A DNA stretch of 64,000 nt from Zygnema cylindricum (Eukaryota > Streptophyta > Zygnematophyceae > Zygnematales > Zygnemataceae), in NCBI GenBank assembly GCA_037447655.1, contig JBBHKE010003402.1, forward strand, positions 1 through 64,000, given 5' to 3'. The notes beneath the pieces were generated by a model. That model did not search any database. It had not been told where the DNA came from and saw nothing but the letters and a program-made list of their open reading frames with translations. Positions within the stretch are counted from its first letter, which is position 1. The number at the start of each line of letters is the position of its first letter. This document shows, one piece after another, positions 54,088-64,000 of the stretch. The position numbers and the translations under genes were made by a program.

Positions 54088-57000
54088 ATGCCTAGGCTGT
54101 TGATATTTGTGTATTTTCTAGGTTTGTAAATAGGATAGAAAAAGGCAGAGGCAGTCTGCCTCTAACTCCCCTCTCCAAGCCCCCACACTTGTTGTAGTCA
54201 CTGAAGGCTGGATAGGGAGCTAGAGCCATGGATGCCTAAGCTCTCTAGAGAAGACAAGGGGGGGGTAAGTTAGGTACTCTTACCAAAAGTTAGCGGACGG
54301 ATCCAGGAATTGATCCTGGCACCAGTCGTCTGTTAAGCAATCATAGCCGGTAGCTTTAACCATTTAGTCTAGCGCTACTATTAAGACATATATGGTTTGA
54401 TAATTATTTACTTAGTTACACGTAGACTTTATCATTTAACTGGAAATATATATGTATTACATAGATACAGTTATATAAAGTACAAAGTACGATACGGTTA
54501 CGAAATAAATACCGCACATTTTGTTTCACATCAAAAAGAATACTGCGCAAGTATTTATGACGGCTACGATTGAAATCCGGATTTGATTGGACAGCCGCGA
54601 AGGATGCCGAGATTGCGGAATAGGATTTTGGCGGTTTGCGATCATCGCCACATTGAATGACACGTGGCAAAACCACATTGGATTACGGAAACGAATCTCG
54701 ATATGACATGTGTCGACATTTTGGCCATGTCGTACGATGGTCGTACATAAAGTACACCGGCACCTGTACTTTTCTGTACGTTACAATATTTTAATTGGTG
54801 CCGTAATTCAGTAGATAGAGTTTTAGAGGGGGAATAGGACTTAGAAAATTTTGGGTAGGTAGCTGCCTCTCCCAGAGAGCACCTTGTATAAATGGCAAAC
54901 TTTGGCCAGCCATAACTATCATTTTACTTGACCATTTTCAGTGATTCTTTTTGCTGCGGACTCAGGGGAGTCCAGGCTACACAGGGGTGTAGTCGGTCAG
55001 AGCTTTTGTCTGCCAGGGTGGCGGTATTTTTAAGGGAAAGTCAAAGTGGGGGAATGTGTCCAAATCTCATATTCTAACTTTGCATTCTGTGGTGGAACTG
55101 AGCACACAAAAAGTGTTATTTCACAGGGGTGAATCTATATTGGGGTTATGACTGTCAAGGGGTCAGTCATTTGGGTTTATATCAACTTGGAGACGGCACT
55201 ATTTAGATTAGCTTCTTTTGGATCTGCATACTCTGAGGGCCAATGGAGGTCTTAGAGTTTCATAGGCCACGAGGAATCGAGTGGGGTCACGTTAAGGCTT
55301 CGAACGGAGAGTTGCTTGGGAATAACAAAATATGCATCTGTGTTTACCGCAAGTTTGAATACATTGGTCAAGCAACTAAGATTAGAAACCATCTCCTTGG
55401 AAATATTGAAAGTGGGGGCATTAGAGCTTGCATTTTATGTCCAGATGAAGAGTAAGCGGAGTTAAATGCATCAGAAACTGCAAAATCTTCTCATGGCTCT
55501 CAAAAACGTGTCATATCTAATTTGGATGAGCTCACTGGATGCCATAGATCTGGATCCAGCCAAAGTAGCAAGGTAAAAGGTGTTCAAACAAAAATAAATT
55601 ATGTATTCAATATGCATAACAAAAAATAGGTGGATGTTTCATAGGCAAAGCTTTTTTTGCCAATGGTTTGCCGTTTTGACTATTAGACGACCCATATTTT
55701 AAGGCAGCAGTGAAGAAGACCAAAGATATATGGTCATCTTACAAGTTACCTCACAGGAATACCATGAGAAATCGCCTTATGTCAAAGACAAATGCAACGA
55801 TCACTAGCGATTTGGCAAGATGCGTGGAGACCATAAAAATCACTGGTGCCTTTATCACATCATATTGTTGGACGACCGTTGATTATACACCTCTCTTGAA
55901 CACTTTAGTTGTCACCCCCAAAGGTGACATGTTTCTCAAGGCGGAAGACACTCGAGGGAAAATCAAGGATGTTGAATATGTTTGTCAAGTGTTAGAGAAT
56001 TGAGTTCTTGCGGTGGGGGTCAAGCATGTGGTACAAGTTGTGACATATTCTGCTTCGTGAACAAGGTTGCCGCCTCGATGATCATGGAAAAATATCCTTC
56101 CATCGCGTGGACGCCATGCGCTGCCCACGTATTGGACCTAATGTTCAAGGATTGGGGCAAATTATCATTTATTTCAACACCTGTTCGATAGGCGAAGGAG
56201 GTGTTGAAATTTAACATGAATCATCACATAATTGCAGCCTTGTTCCAAAAAAATATCCAAACTTAGGCTTTTGAAACCTGGAGACACCAAGTTTGCTACA
56301 AATTTTATCATTCTATAGAGGTTTTTAGAGGTGAAGGATAGCTTAGAGATCTTGATGTTTCATGATACTTACAAATAGTTGTTTTTGAAGTCTACATACA
56401 AGTTAGAGGGTGCAAAGTTTAAAGGTTTTATCCTGAACTCAGAGTTTTGGAAGAGAGTGACTGAGGCTGTGATAGTTTCAAAACCTGTAGTCCCGCCGAT
56501 GAGGGAGTGCGACAAAAGGAGCCCAAATGTGGGGAAGGTTCATCATGGTTTTTACACTATTGGGGAGTTCTTAGTGAAATTATCCAGCAATAGAGGACCG
56601 CAAAATCAGGAAGGTCTGTAGATTATAAAAAGTTCAAGGTGTCTTCCATCGCCAGATGGGAGATGGCACATAGCCCCATATATGCTGCTGGCTTTTTACT
56701 TGATCTTGAGTACCTAAGTGATGAGTATGGTCAACTTTCAAATGTGAAAATAATGGAAGGTTTCCAAATAATGTTTGATAAGATGTTACCTGATGTGGCA
56801 GACTAGGCTGCAGACCAGGCTGCAGCCTATCCTGAGTTTTCTAAGTGTAAAGGTTTTGAGGGCATATTTGGGTGGGAGGTGACAAAGACTTGTGCAAAGC
56901 AGATGCCAGGGTGAAAGTGGTGGTAGCAGTTTGGGGCTATCACCCCTATCTTACAAAAAGTAGCAATTAAGATCCTTGCTTAGTGCACAGTTGCCAGCTC

Positions 57001-57222
57001 ATGTGAGAGGAATTGGTCAACCTCTGACCATAGAAAAGGAACACGAACCGGTTGATTGCTGAAAAAACCAATGATTTGGTTTGGGTTTTTTACCAATCTC
57101 AGATTATTACAAAACACCAGGGACGTTAATTATGAAGAGGAAATGGTAGCATGGGAGGAAGAAGAAGGGGAGGTAAGGAAGAGGAGTTTGATGAAGACAT
57201 GTTTGACGTAGATTTGGAGTAA
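54088..57222 (+). pseudogene. hAT-family transposase fossil split by a solo LTR
   Basis: ATGCCTAGG at 54,088 continues after the LTR as CCACGAGGAATCGAGTGG (MPRPRGIEWGHVK). The order then is: a BED-like zinc finger (KICICVYRKF, TKIRNHL, IRACILCPDEE); FFANGLPF; the DUF659-type core (IKITGAFITSYCWTTVDYTPLLNTLVVTPKG, KDVEYVCQVLE, then in another frame VNKVAASMIMEKYPSIAW and CAAHVLDLMFKDWGKL); and the C-terminal dimerisation part (SPIYAAGFLLDLEYL, ASSCERNWST). Stops after CPDEE and LEN and several frameshifts make it non-functional. hAT transposases move DNA elements by cut and paste and insert with 8-bp duplications. Confidence 0.85.
54098..55262 (+). repeat. Solo LTR of the copia family, target duplication TAGGC
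   Basis: 1,165 bases from TGTTGATATTTG to TTAGAGTTTCA, with TAGGC at 54,093-54,097 and 55,263-55,267 exactly. A TATA-like box CTTGTATAAATGG lies near 54,883-54,895. The tRNA-like unit is on the minus strand: B box in a perfect CCAGG/CCTGG stem at 54,304-54,320 and A box TAGACTAAATGG at 54,360-54,371. Confidence 0.93.
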
Positions 57223-57232
57223 AGAGAGATAG

Positions 57233-57236
<4 letters not shown>

Positions 57237-57281
<45 letters not shown>
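57237..57281. repeat. (TA)n microsatellite
   Basis: About 45 bases of pure alternating TA just after the hAT coding remains. Confidence 0.95.
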
Positions 57282-57282
<1 letters not shown>

Positions 57283-58248
57283 TATCCTGCAATGAGTTGA
57301 CATTGTTTTAATGTGGGAATTAGAACTTATCCCCGAGATTAATACAACGTTTGTTTATTTTTGCTTCAAGTGAACTTTGTCATTTTTGATTATGCACATT
57401 GTTTTTTTTATTGTGGACTTTTTTGACAAGGCCATGTTGTACCATCGATGTGGCATTCTGGTCGCTGGTTTGTTGCACGTTTCTGTTTTTAGTGTATTGA
57501 ATATTTGAATATTTAAATTTGAAAAGTATTAAAAAAGTACGATTTTAAATGCGAATTTTAAAAAGTTTGAAATTGTTTAATGCGCACTGTACGTAGTAAT
57601 CGTTAGTTTACTTCGTGCGTTTTATGCGCATAGGACATCTATGAAAAAAAATGCCACATGCAACATTTGTTGACCTATCCAAGAAAATAAAAGGCCTGCT
57701 TGCTTAGGGTGTGTCCCCATGTGTTCAAGTAAGGGTTTTTTTCCGTCGTTTTCACAGAAAATGGGGTTTGCAACGATAAAATATTCCGCCGTACGAAAAA
57801 TGGGCAAAAACACAAGTACATTTTGCGTGTTCTTGGAACTTGGAGGGTACGGCAATTTGGCGTTATTATCTTCGCGACCCACTTCCAGCTCATCTTCACA
57901 CTTGCACTGGAATCAAATCGCGACCTGATTTTATTCAAAATACTACCCTGTTGACGAATAGAAAACTTGGAATGCACGTGTCAAACGTTTTTCGAAAAAA
58001 AATGCACGAAGGAAAGTACACTCTATTTTTTTCACTGCTCGTCACGCACATCTCACTCGAGCGCTCTTCTTTCTCTCTTCTCTAAATGAAACACAATAAT
58101 CATGGTATCAAATGAAAGAGAATTTTTTTTTCCTTTTTTTTTAATATCTTTGTTCGTAGTTTGATGGCATATCAAATAACAAAGGATAAAAAAAAGAAAT
58201 GGGGAAGCCATAGCGAAAAGCTTACGCACTAATGATGTCACAAGGTAG

Positions 58249-58951
58249 TGTTGAAAAAAGCAACTAATTTCCATTCACTTTTGTATGTTATGGTTGTAGG
58301 AGCCTTTCAAAAGAATAGTCCACTGTTGTCTCCTCGGTAGCCAGGATGACAAAGTAAGGAGAAGGAATGAGCTAGGAGTACTCTGTACCAAAAAGGGTGA
58401 ACAGGCAGGGATTTGATCCACGGTCCTACAATGTACCTACCAGACGCCCTAGTTTTTGTCCCTATCCAATTGATGTATGTTATAGTTGTAGGAGCCATGG
58501 CGTCGTTTATACTAGGTGGCGAGCAAAGAGTGATGTCGTACAGAATTGTACAGAAAGTATGGCGGCTTAGGAACGAATCGTACCTTGTATAAACTTTTGT
58601 ACTCTACAGTCATCTAATTGGTCGAGGGTTTAGTAGATAGGGGCTATGAGGAAGTTCTTATGACTTAAACAATTTTTGTGATATCTTCTTTTTTACAGAG
58701 CATCAGTATAAAGAGGAGGACTTTGAAAAGCCATAACTTACTGCTCAGCTGAACACTCTCACAGGTTCTTTTTGCATTTCTTTTTGCATTCGACTGAAGG
58801 GAGTTTTGTCCTCAAATGGGTGAGGCTGGTCAGAGTCTTTGTCTACAAGGGTGGCAGTATGAGTCTGGAATCCATTGGGCTGTTGGGTGTAACCAATAGG
58901 TGTGAAGTAGTTGTGCATTTTGTGGGAGGCTATGGAGCCCACAGAATTTTA
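58249..58951 (+). repeat. Solo LTR, diverged copia-family member, target duplication GGTAG
   Basis: It starts TGTTGAAAAAAG and ends CACAGAATTTTA, with GGTAG at 58,244-58,248 and 58,952-58,956. Shared family blocks include TATAAAGAGG, CCATAACTTACTGCTCAG and GGTCAGAGTCTTTGTCT. It is shorter (703 bp) than the other members. Confidence 0.82.
58305..58473 (-). mobile_element. SINE-like unit with flanking direct repeats
   Basis: A 169-bp segment lies between two copies of TGTATGTTATRGTTGTAGG (58,282-58,304 and 58,474-58,496, 22 of 23 identical), which look like target duplications. On the minus strand it begins with GGGCGTCTGGTAGG, reaches GGATCAAATCC (a B box) and ends in a TTTTGAAA tail, the layout of a tRNA-derived plant SINE. 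Confidence 0.6.
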
Positions 58952-59242
58952 GGTAGCATGACTTCGCAATGTCACAAAGCCCTAAACATCTACAAATGTC
59001 ACAAAAAATCGACATCTACAACCGCCGCCGTTTTTGTAAACGTCATTCAATTTTAGGATGTTTCGTATTCGTTTACATTTCGTTTCATGGTCACAACACA
59101 TTTTGTAAACGTCTAAAACAATTTCGTATTTAAAATAACAAAGGCCCAAATAACAATAAGCTTTGAAAAGTAAACCGTAAAATTTGAGCTAAAATCCAAA
59201 GAAACATTTTAAAGACATTTTAAAGTTCTGAGGCACACCGCC

Positions 59243-61790
59243 TAAGCTACGCCTAAAAACATGAAACGAACAACAACATTACAAACAAGAGCAAAGAACC
59301 TGAAAAAAAAATACATATAGTTAAAGTTAGACCTCCTGCACAAAATGAAGACTAAGGCGAGTCTACAGACAAACAAGTTAAGGTCCACAACCACGAAGAT
59401 CATAGATGTGAATCGGGTTGCTTGATGGAAGGTTTGCAAGACCTCGCGTGTCATCCGCTAGTGTGCTACAGTGAAGTAGAGGTGCAACTTGCGCTAACTG
59501 AAGTGTAATGAGACATGTTGACGGTAGAACGTAATAATAAGACTATGTGGAGGACTCCTTGGATCTTGGGATTCAAACGTTTTTCGCGCACATTGACAAA
59601 AGAAGTCGTCAAAGGACTTGTTCAAAGATCCTAAAATCTCCACTTCTAATGGAAAAAAATGGTTCAGCGGGTTTCTGTGAGCGTAGTCTCTTTCCTTTGT
59701 AGTTGAGGCGTCCCGAGCCGCTACACATGTATGCCAAGTCGCCTAAAAGAAAATGTGTGCCCCATTCAGATCCATGAGGACTACATCACCAAGTGTCCTC
59801 CCAACACCATGAAGAAAAACCAAGTCAACCTGACAACCCTTACACTGAGGCCGGGGCGGAAGTATTTTAAAAACCTATAGTTTGCCAATGTATCCCTTTA
59901 TCGACGCAAATGGCAACAATGGCATCTCGCACCAAAACATACGCAATAGTTCGTTTCCGACTATGCAAGCAACAAAGTAAGTGGATTCCCCTCAACATCA
60001 ATAGTTTGGTTGCAAACATACCTTGAGAAAGGAAGGGTGAGGCAAACCAAACCGCAAACGTAGAGCTAAAACAATGTAGTCAGACTGTCAAAAAAGTTGG
60101 TGTTGCTTTTCGCACCAACCCAAGGCCCGTAACATAACGTGAAAGAGCATAGGCTTGAGCAGAATGTAGCGCGTCTATGAGGTTTGCAAAATTAGTGGCG
60201 GCCACTTGCTCAAATATGCGTTGTTGTAGTTAAAAGTTAGTGTCAGTAATGAGAGATTGAAAAGTTGGAATTTGGTTTCGAGCGTCTAAGAGTAGTAGTG
60301 CACGAGCTAAAAGGAGGGCTTGGTGATATGGAAAGAGACCGTCCTCCACCTTAGAGGCAACTTGAGCTATAATTGGGACATCATCCATAATGAAACAAGA
60401 AGTGATGGTTGGCGCCACCAAAGCCCAACTACTAAAATACGTCAGTTGCGCAAATTTTCTAAGAAAATCAAACCTAAACGGGCCGGTCAAAATTGGGAGG
60501 CTAGCTTGTTGACGAGTGAGTGATCCCTCCAGACGATAAAAAATTCCATGACCAACGAGGTGGTGAAGCACACCCAAAATATTGGCGTCAAAATCTTTAA
60601 GGGAATACAAAAAAGAAGTCGTTGGTGGTAAAGTTTGCGCAAGATAGAGATGCCGTTGAGCAAATCAACGGATAAAGATCGTAAATGCCACTTGTGAGTG
60701 TGACAACTTGCAGGAGACATTGCTATGGGAAAGTTCCTCCAACAACGCATGCGCAACTACTTGGTTAACAAAAGAAGAAGCGCCGATAGGGCAACTTAAA
60801 GCCTTCATACCCTCATCTTGGGATGCAATACAAAAACCGGTGAGGGGGCAATTCAACGGCGAACCCCGTGGGCACCACGCTACACACTTAGATGGTTTAA
60901 GTGAGAGCTTAATTTGTGGAAGTTGGTCCGCAAAATGAGAGAAAGCATAAAAAACTTGATCGCACGGACCCATAATATGTGTGTCATCCGCGAATGAAGG
61001 AGATATACAACCAGAGAAGGTTGTAGCTGATGCGCGTAATGCTTGAATATGGGCTAAAAAAGAAAGAGGTGCACCTAAAGGATCACCTAGGAGAGTGCCG
61101 ATTGCGGACTCTAAAGTGGGAACATCACCCTAGGGACCCCGAAAAGGAAAGAGTAGCGAGCTAGGCCGAAAACAAAAAGCCCGAACAAAAAGGAAGAGTT
61201 GTTTGATAGGTGAAGGTGCATGTCGTAGTTCTCAGAAAATGGCAATACGATCAACAGTATTGAAAGCGTTAGCTACATCCAGATGAAGGACCACCTAATC
61301 CGGATATAGATCGAAAAGAACTCGCAAGCCATGGAAAACCGCCTCACAACCCCCTTTTGTAGCAACACCACATTGATGCGGTGAAAAATGGTCGTGAACC
61401 GCTCCTTGTAGTTGGATGCAAATAGCGCAAGCCACCAATTGGCACAATACTTCACCAATAGCGATTGAACCCCCAAGAGGCTTAGAAACAACCGCGAGTC
61501 GAGTGGCATAAAGAAGCGGGACTACACTATGGGGAATGTGTTCACGAGCCATCTCGGACGTTACCTTAAACAGGAGGTCGAATCCCAAGGATGGGGTCTC
61601 AACAGGAAAGATATGGCGAAGTAATTCATAAACCATCCCAAAGGGAATTGCCCGCCGAAAGGTGAAGGGACTTGATGAGTGCCTTGGTGAAGGCTTCACA
61701 ATCGTAATCAAAAGATTCAAAAAGATCATGCCCTTCAACAGAGGAGAGGATATTGGATGGTGGTAGAGGGTGCAACAAACCCATATATAA
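59243..61790 (-). pseudogene. Decayed reverse transcriptase with endonuclease-like C-terminus
   Basis: Read from 61,738 downward: LLYATRLAVVSKPLGGSIAIGEVLCQL, GVATKGGCEAVFHGLRVLFDLYPD, a segment with DVANAFNT, FADDTHIMGPCDQVF (the RT catalytic box, near 60,967-60,997), LKPSKCVAWCPRGSP, then ITSCFIMDDVP and LRLRFGLPHPSF. After that, in a shifted frame near 59,835, QVDLVFLHGVGRTLGDVVLMD, and finally NPLNHFFPLEVEILGSLNKSFDDFF. The VDxV...LxDVVxxD pattern with a following PLxxE fits a PD-(D/E)XK type endonuclease. RT proteins of this layout occur in green algae and plants. Frames change at least four times and several stops are present. Confidence 0.75.
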
Positions 61791-62059
61791 ATCCGTCGTT
61801 TAGTTGATGCAGTGAAAAGATGGTAGTAAACTGTTCCGCGAAGTTACATGTATATAATGGAGCCAATAATCGGTATAATTTTTTCTTTGTGTGCTTGTTG
61901 TTTTGTGTTCGCCAACGTGCTGAGAAAAAGTAACAAACTGTGTCGCGAAACGGAGCAAAATAAAATTATAAGGTATGCGTCATATTACCATGTTATAAGC
62001 CACTTTCGACAAAAAACAAAGCCTCAAGTGGGGTTCATAAAAGAAATATGTCCCGGATA

Positions 62060-62360
62060 AGTTTATCACCATTCTCTTCTCCCTCTCTTCCCCCTTTCTT
62101 TCCTCCATTTCCTCTCTCCTTTGTCTCTCCTTGGTCGTCTTCATTCTCACCTTCTCTTCCAAGTTTCATCTCTCTTTTCCCTTTTTTTCTTCTGTTTTCT
62201 CTCTCTCTTTTCTTCCACCTTTCCTTTTATTCTTCTCTTTTCCTTATTCATATCCTCCTCACTCTTTTTTCTCTCCTCCTTTTTTTCTTCTCCCTCGCTT
62301 ATGTTTCGCTCTTCTTTCTCGCCTCATTTTCCTATTTGTTTCTCTCCTCCGTGTTTCTTT
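62060..62360. repeat. CT/T-rich tract
   Basis: About 300 bases of TTCTCTCC- and TTTTTCTTCT-type sequence. The frames of 100-150 codons in all three plus frames are low-complexity shadows. Confidence 0.85.
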
Positions 62361-64000
62361 CTCTGTCTCCTTTTTATTGTGTTGCGCTCTTATCTGGCTT
62401 TTGGGTGTGGGAGGAGATTTCTTTCCTTATTTTTTTCTTTTTTGACTTTGTCTTCTCCCTACTCCTGTTTATGTACGCTTTTCGGTGTAATGGATGGGGT
62501 TCTGTTTAGATTGAACGAACGACGTGTGGACAAAAAACCCTCCACTAACCTTGTGGGTACTTGACGTATTTTTGGAAATGTTGCCAAAAAAAATTGTTAT
62601 TTTTGGTTGTGTAGGAGGAATCCATTCTTCTTCGTCTTCTCTTTCTTCTTGAAAAAAATCGGATGTTGCACATACATATGATGATAATTTAGAATCTATA
62701 CACAAATTTTGATGCAAAAGGGAGAAAAAGATGAATGAGGAAAGTGGAATTGTTCCCGAAGATGAGGAGGGCGATAAGGGCCAACATGGGGAAGTGAACG
62801 TGCAAGTTGTACGGCGGGGGATGGCATACTGTAAAAAGTAGGTGCGGGTGGTGGGTTGACGGGCATGTGTGTGGTTGAGTTGTTGGCGGCGGATGCGGTC
62901 ATGGGAGGGTGCTTTTGCACGTGCAATGTTGGAATGACCCAATGGAAGGGAATGCAAATGAGAGAGAGGTTAATCTTGGGGGTTCCCCTGTCGAGGTCGC
63001 GCGTGATCGAAAGAAGAGGGAGACAATGATCGGGACGCACGCCGCTTTTGAGGGGCCATGGAGAACGTGATTTTGAGTCGTAAAAGATGAAAAACTCCAA
63101 CCAAGTAGGCCACTCGGTAGAAGGGGCCAAGTAACCAAGGGATAAGCCAAACCTGTTTTGGTTGAGCGCGTTGGGTGGAAGGGCAAAATTTGCCCCGGAA
63201 GATCCCCGTGGTGGACCCGAGTAGGTAAAAGAAAATGTAAAATAAAAAAGGCTTCTTGGGTGACAGTCAAAAAAAGTTGCGGCTGACTGCACGCAAAATT
63301 TGGCCCGGAATCTGTCGGATACACGAAGAGAAGGTCAAAAAACCCTAGCAAGAAGCCATGGTTGAAGCTTTTGGAAGGCCGCCGAGGAGAAAGAAATTCT
63401 CCAAAATACGAGCTGATTTTGACGGAAGAAGGCAGTAAGTGTAAAAATCTTGATAGCTGACTAGTAGCACGCCAAATTGGGCGGCAAGAATGGTAAGAGA
63501 TGGCCACGAAAAGAAAAAAAAAGTCAGCCGAAACTGGTAGATCCGATTAGTAAAAATGGAGAGAATGAAAGGAGCTAATTTGCCTACAATTTCTTCAGCA
63601 CGCCATATTTGGCGCCTGGTACACGAGAAGAAGGTCAAAAAATCCTAGCAGGAAGCCATGGTCGAAGCTTTAAGGTCCCCAAATTATGCAGGTCGTCATT
63701 TTGGATGTATGTGAAAATGACAAAAATTACAATATGAAAAAATAAGGCCAAAGTGATTGAAAGGAAGGCCATTCTTGTTTTTTTTTGTTAGAGTGAAGGT
63801 GCTTGTCAATGAAAATCACGAATTTTAGAATAGAATTTTACAAAACTGAAATTTTTCTGTACAAGACCTTGCAACTTTAAGGTCAACATTCTGATCAACC
63901 ACTCGACTCAAGACACAATTTAGCATGCATACTTTTCTTTTAGTGCAAATTTTGACCTAAACAAAAGTACAAAAAAGGTCAAATTTCAAAACATTCCTAC
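62361..64000. other. Dispersed repeat with internal 50-bp duplication; no firm gene
   Basis: GAGAAGGTCAAAAAACCCTAGCAAGAAGCCATGG near 63,329 recurs near 63,629 with few changes, and CACGCCAAATT/CACGCCATATT words precede both. Minus-strand frames of up to 202 codons at 62,469-63,638 are rich in Ser, Pro and Phe and overlap each other in two frames. They may be the upstream part of the retroelement at 59-61.8 kb, but nothing identifies them. Confidence 0.4.

Larger units (their letters stand above)
57707..59242. mobile_element. X-related element interrupted by a solo LTR
   Basis: GGGTGTGTCCCCATGTG near 57,707 resembles the X start. The interior shares ATCAAATGAAAG, TTTGATGGCAT, AATGATGTCAC, CCCTAAACATCTAC and GTAAACGTC words with X, continuing across the LTR (58,249-58,951). 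The right end near 59,242 (GAGGCACACCGCC) is only tentative. Confidence 0.5.

Noticed and set aside
53791-54129. 112-codon plus-strand frame before the hAT start
   Set aside because: A second overlapping frame of similar length exists, no similarity is seen, and the end runs into the solo LTR.
55243-55455. Reading the hAT fragment from the ATG at 55,243
   Set aside because: The first seven codons lie in LTR sequence and the target duplication; the true start is at 54,088 across the insertion.

Overview
This window looks like nuclear DNA of a green plant (streptophyte). The evidence is spliceosomal introns with GT-AG borders, a plant-type NDUFAF5 gene, a predicted protein ending in a GTGVFLP/FLPSRLV motif that I know from plant proteins of unknown function, and a Ty1-copia primer site identical to part of plant initiator tRNA-Met. 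The species cannot be named from the sequence. The long repeat-filled introns would suit a charophyte alga or a bryophyte-grade plant, but that is a guess.

Only two host genes can be supported. One is a 625-residue single-exon protein at 3.8-5.7 kb (minus). The other is the first six exons of NDUFAF5 at 41.1-47.4 kb (plus), whose last exons are missing before a 10-N assembly gap at 49,165-49,174. Nearly everything else is mobile or simple-sequence DNA.

Layout: 0-13 kb is AT-rich with small inverted-repeat elements (families called Y, Z and W here). 13.1-18.4 kb is a decayed, intron-containing pogo/CENPB-type DDE transposase, surrounded by dozens of CGACGA...TCGTCG mini-hairpins and a 176-bp tandem repeat. 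19.7-25.1 kb is a degenerate Ty1-copia element (minus) inserted in that repeat, with target duplication ATTAA. 27.6-32.9 kb is a three-level nest: a gag-keeping, pol-deleted copia relative, inside a Harbinger-like MITE (X), inside a Z element. 33-41 kb holds more MITEs, a solo LTR and a foldback structure. 41-49 kb is NDUFAF5 with pyrimidine tracts, a minisatellite and a second X MITE in its introns. 49.2-51.2 kb is an LTR fragment with an unidentified reading frame. 54.1-57.2 kb is a hAT transposase fossil split just after its start codon by a solo LTR. 57.7-59.2 kb is another X-like element carrying a solo LTR that itself carries a SINE-like unit. 59.2-61.8 kb is a decayed reverse transcriptase with a C-terminal endonuclease-like part (minus).

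Several insertion joints can be read to the base (5-bp duplications ATTAA, ATCAT, TAGGC and GGTAG; TAA for X; TA for Y), so the relative order of insertions can be reconstructed. The two most unusual observations are (1) a copia family primed by the anticodon arm, not the 3' end, of initiator tRNA-Met, and (2) a tRNA-like, SINE-type polymerase III unit held antisense inside the LTRs of that family.
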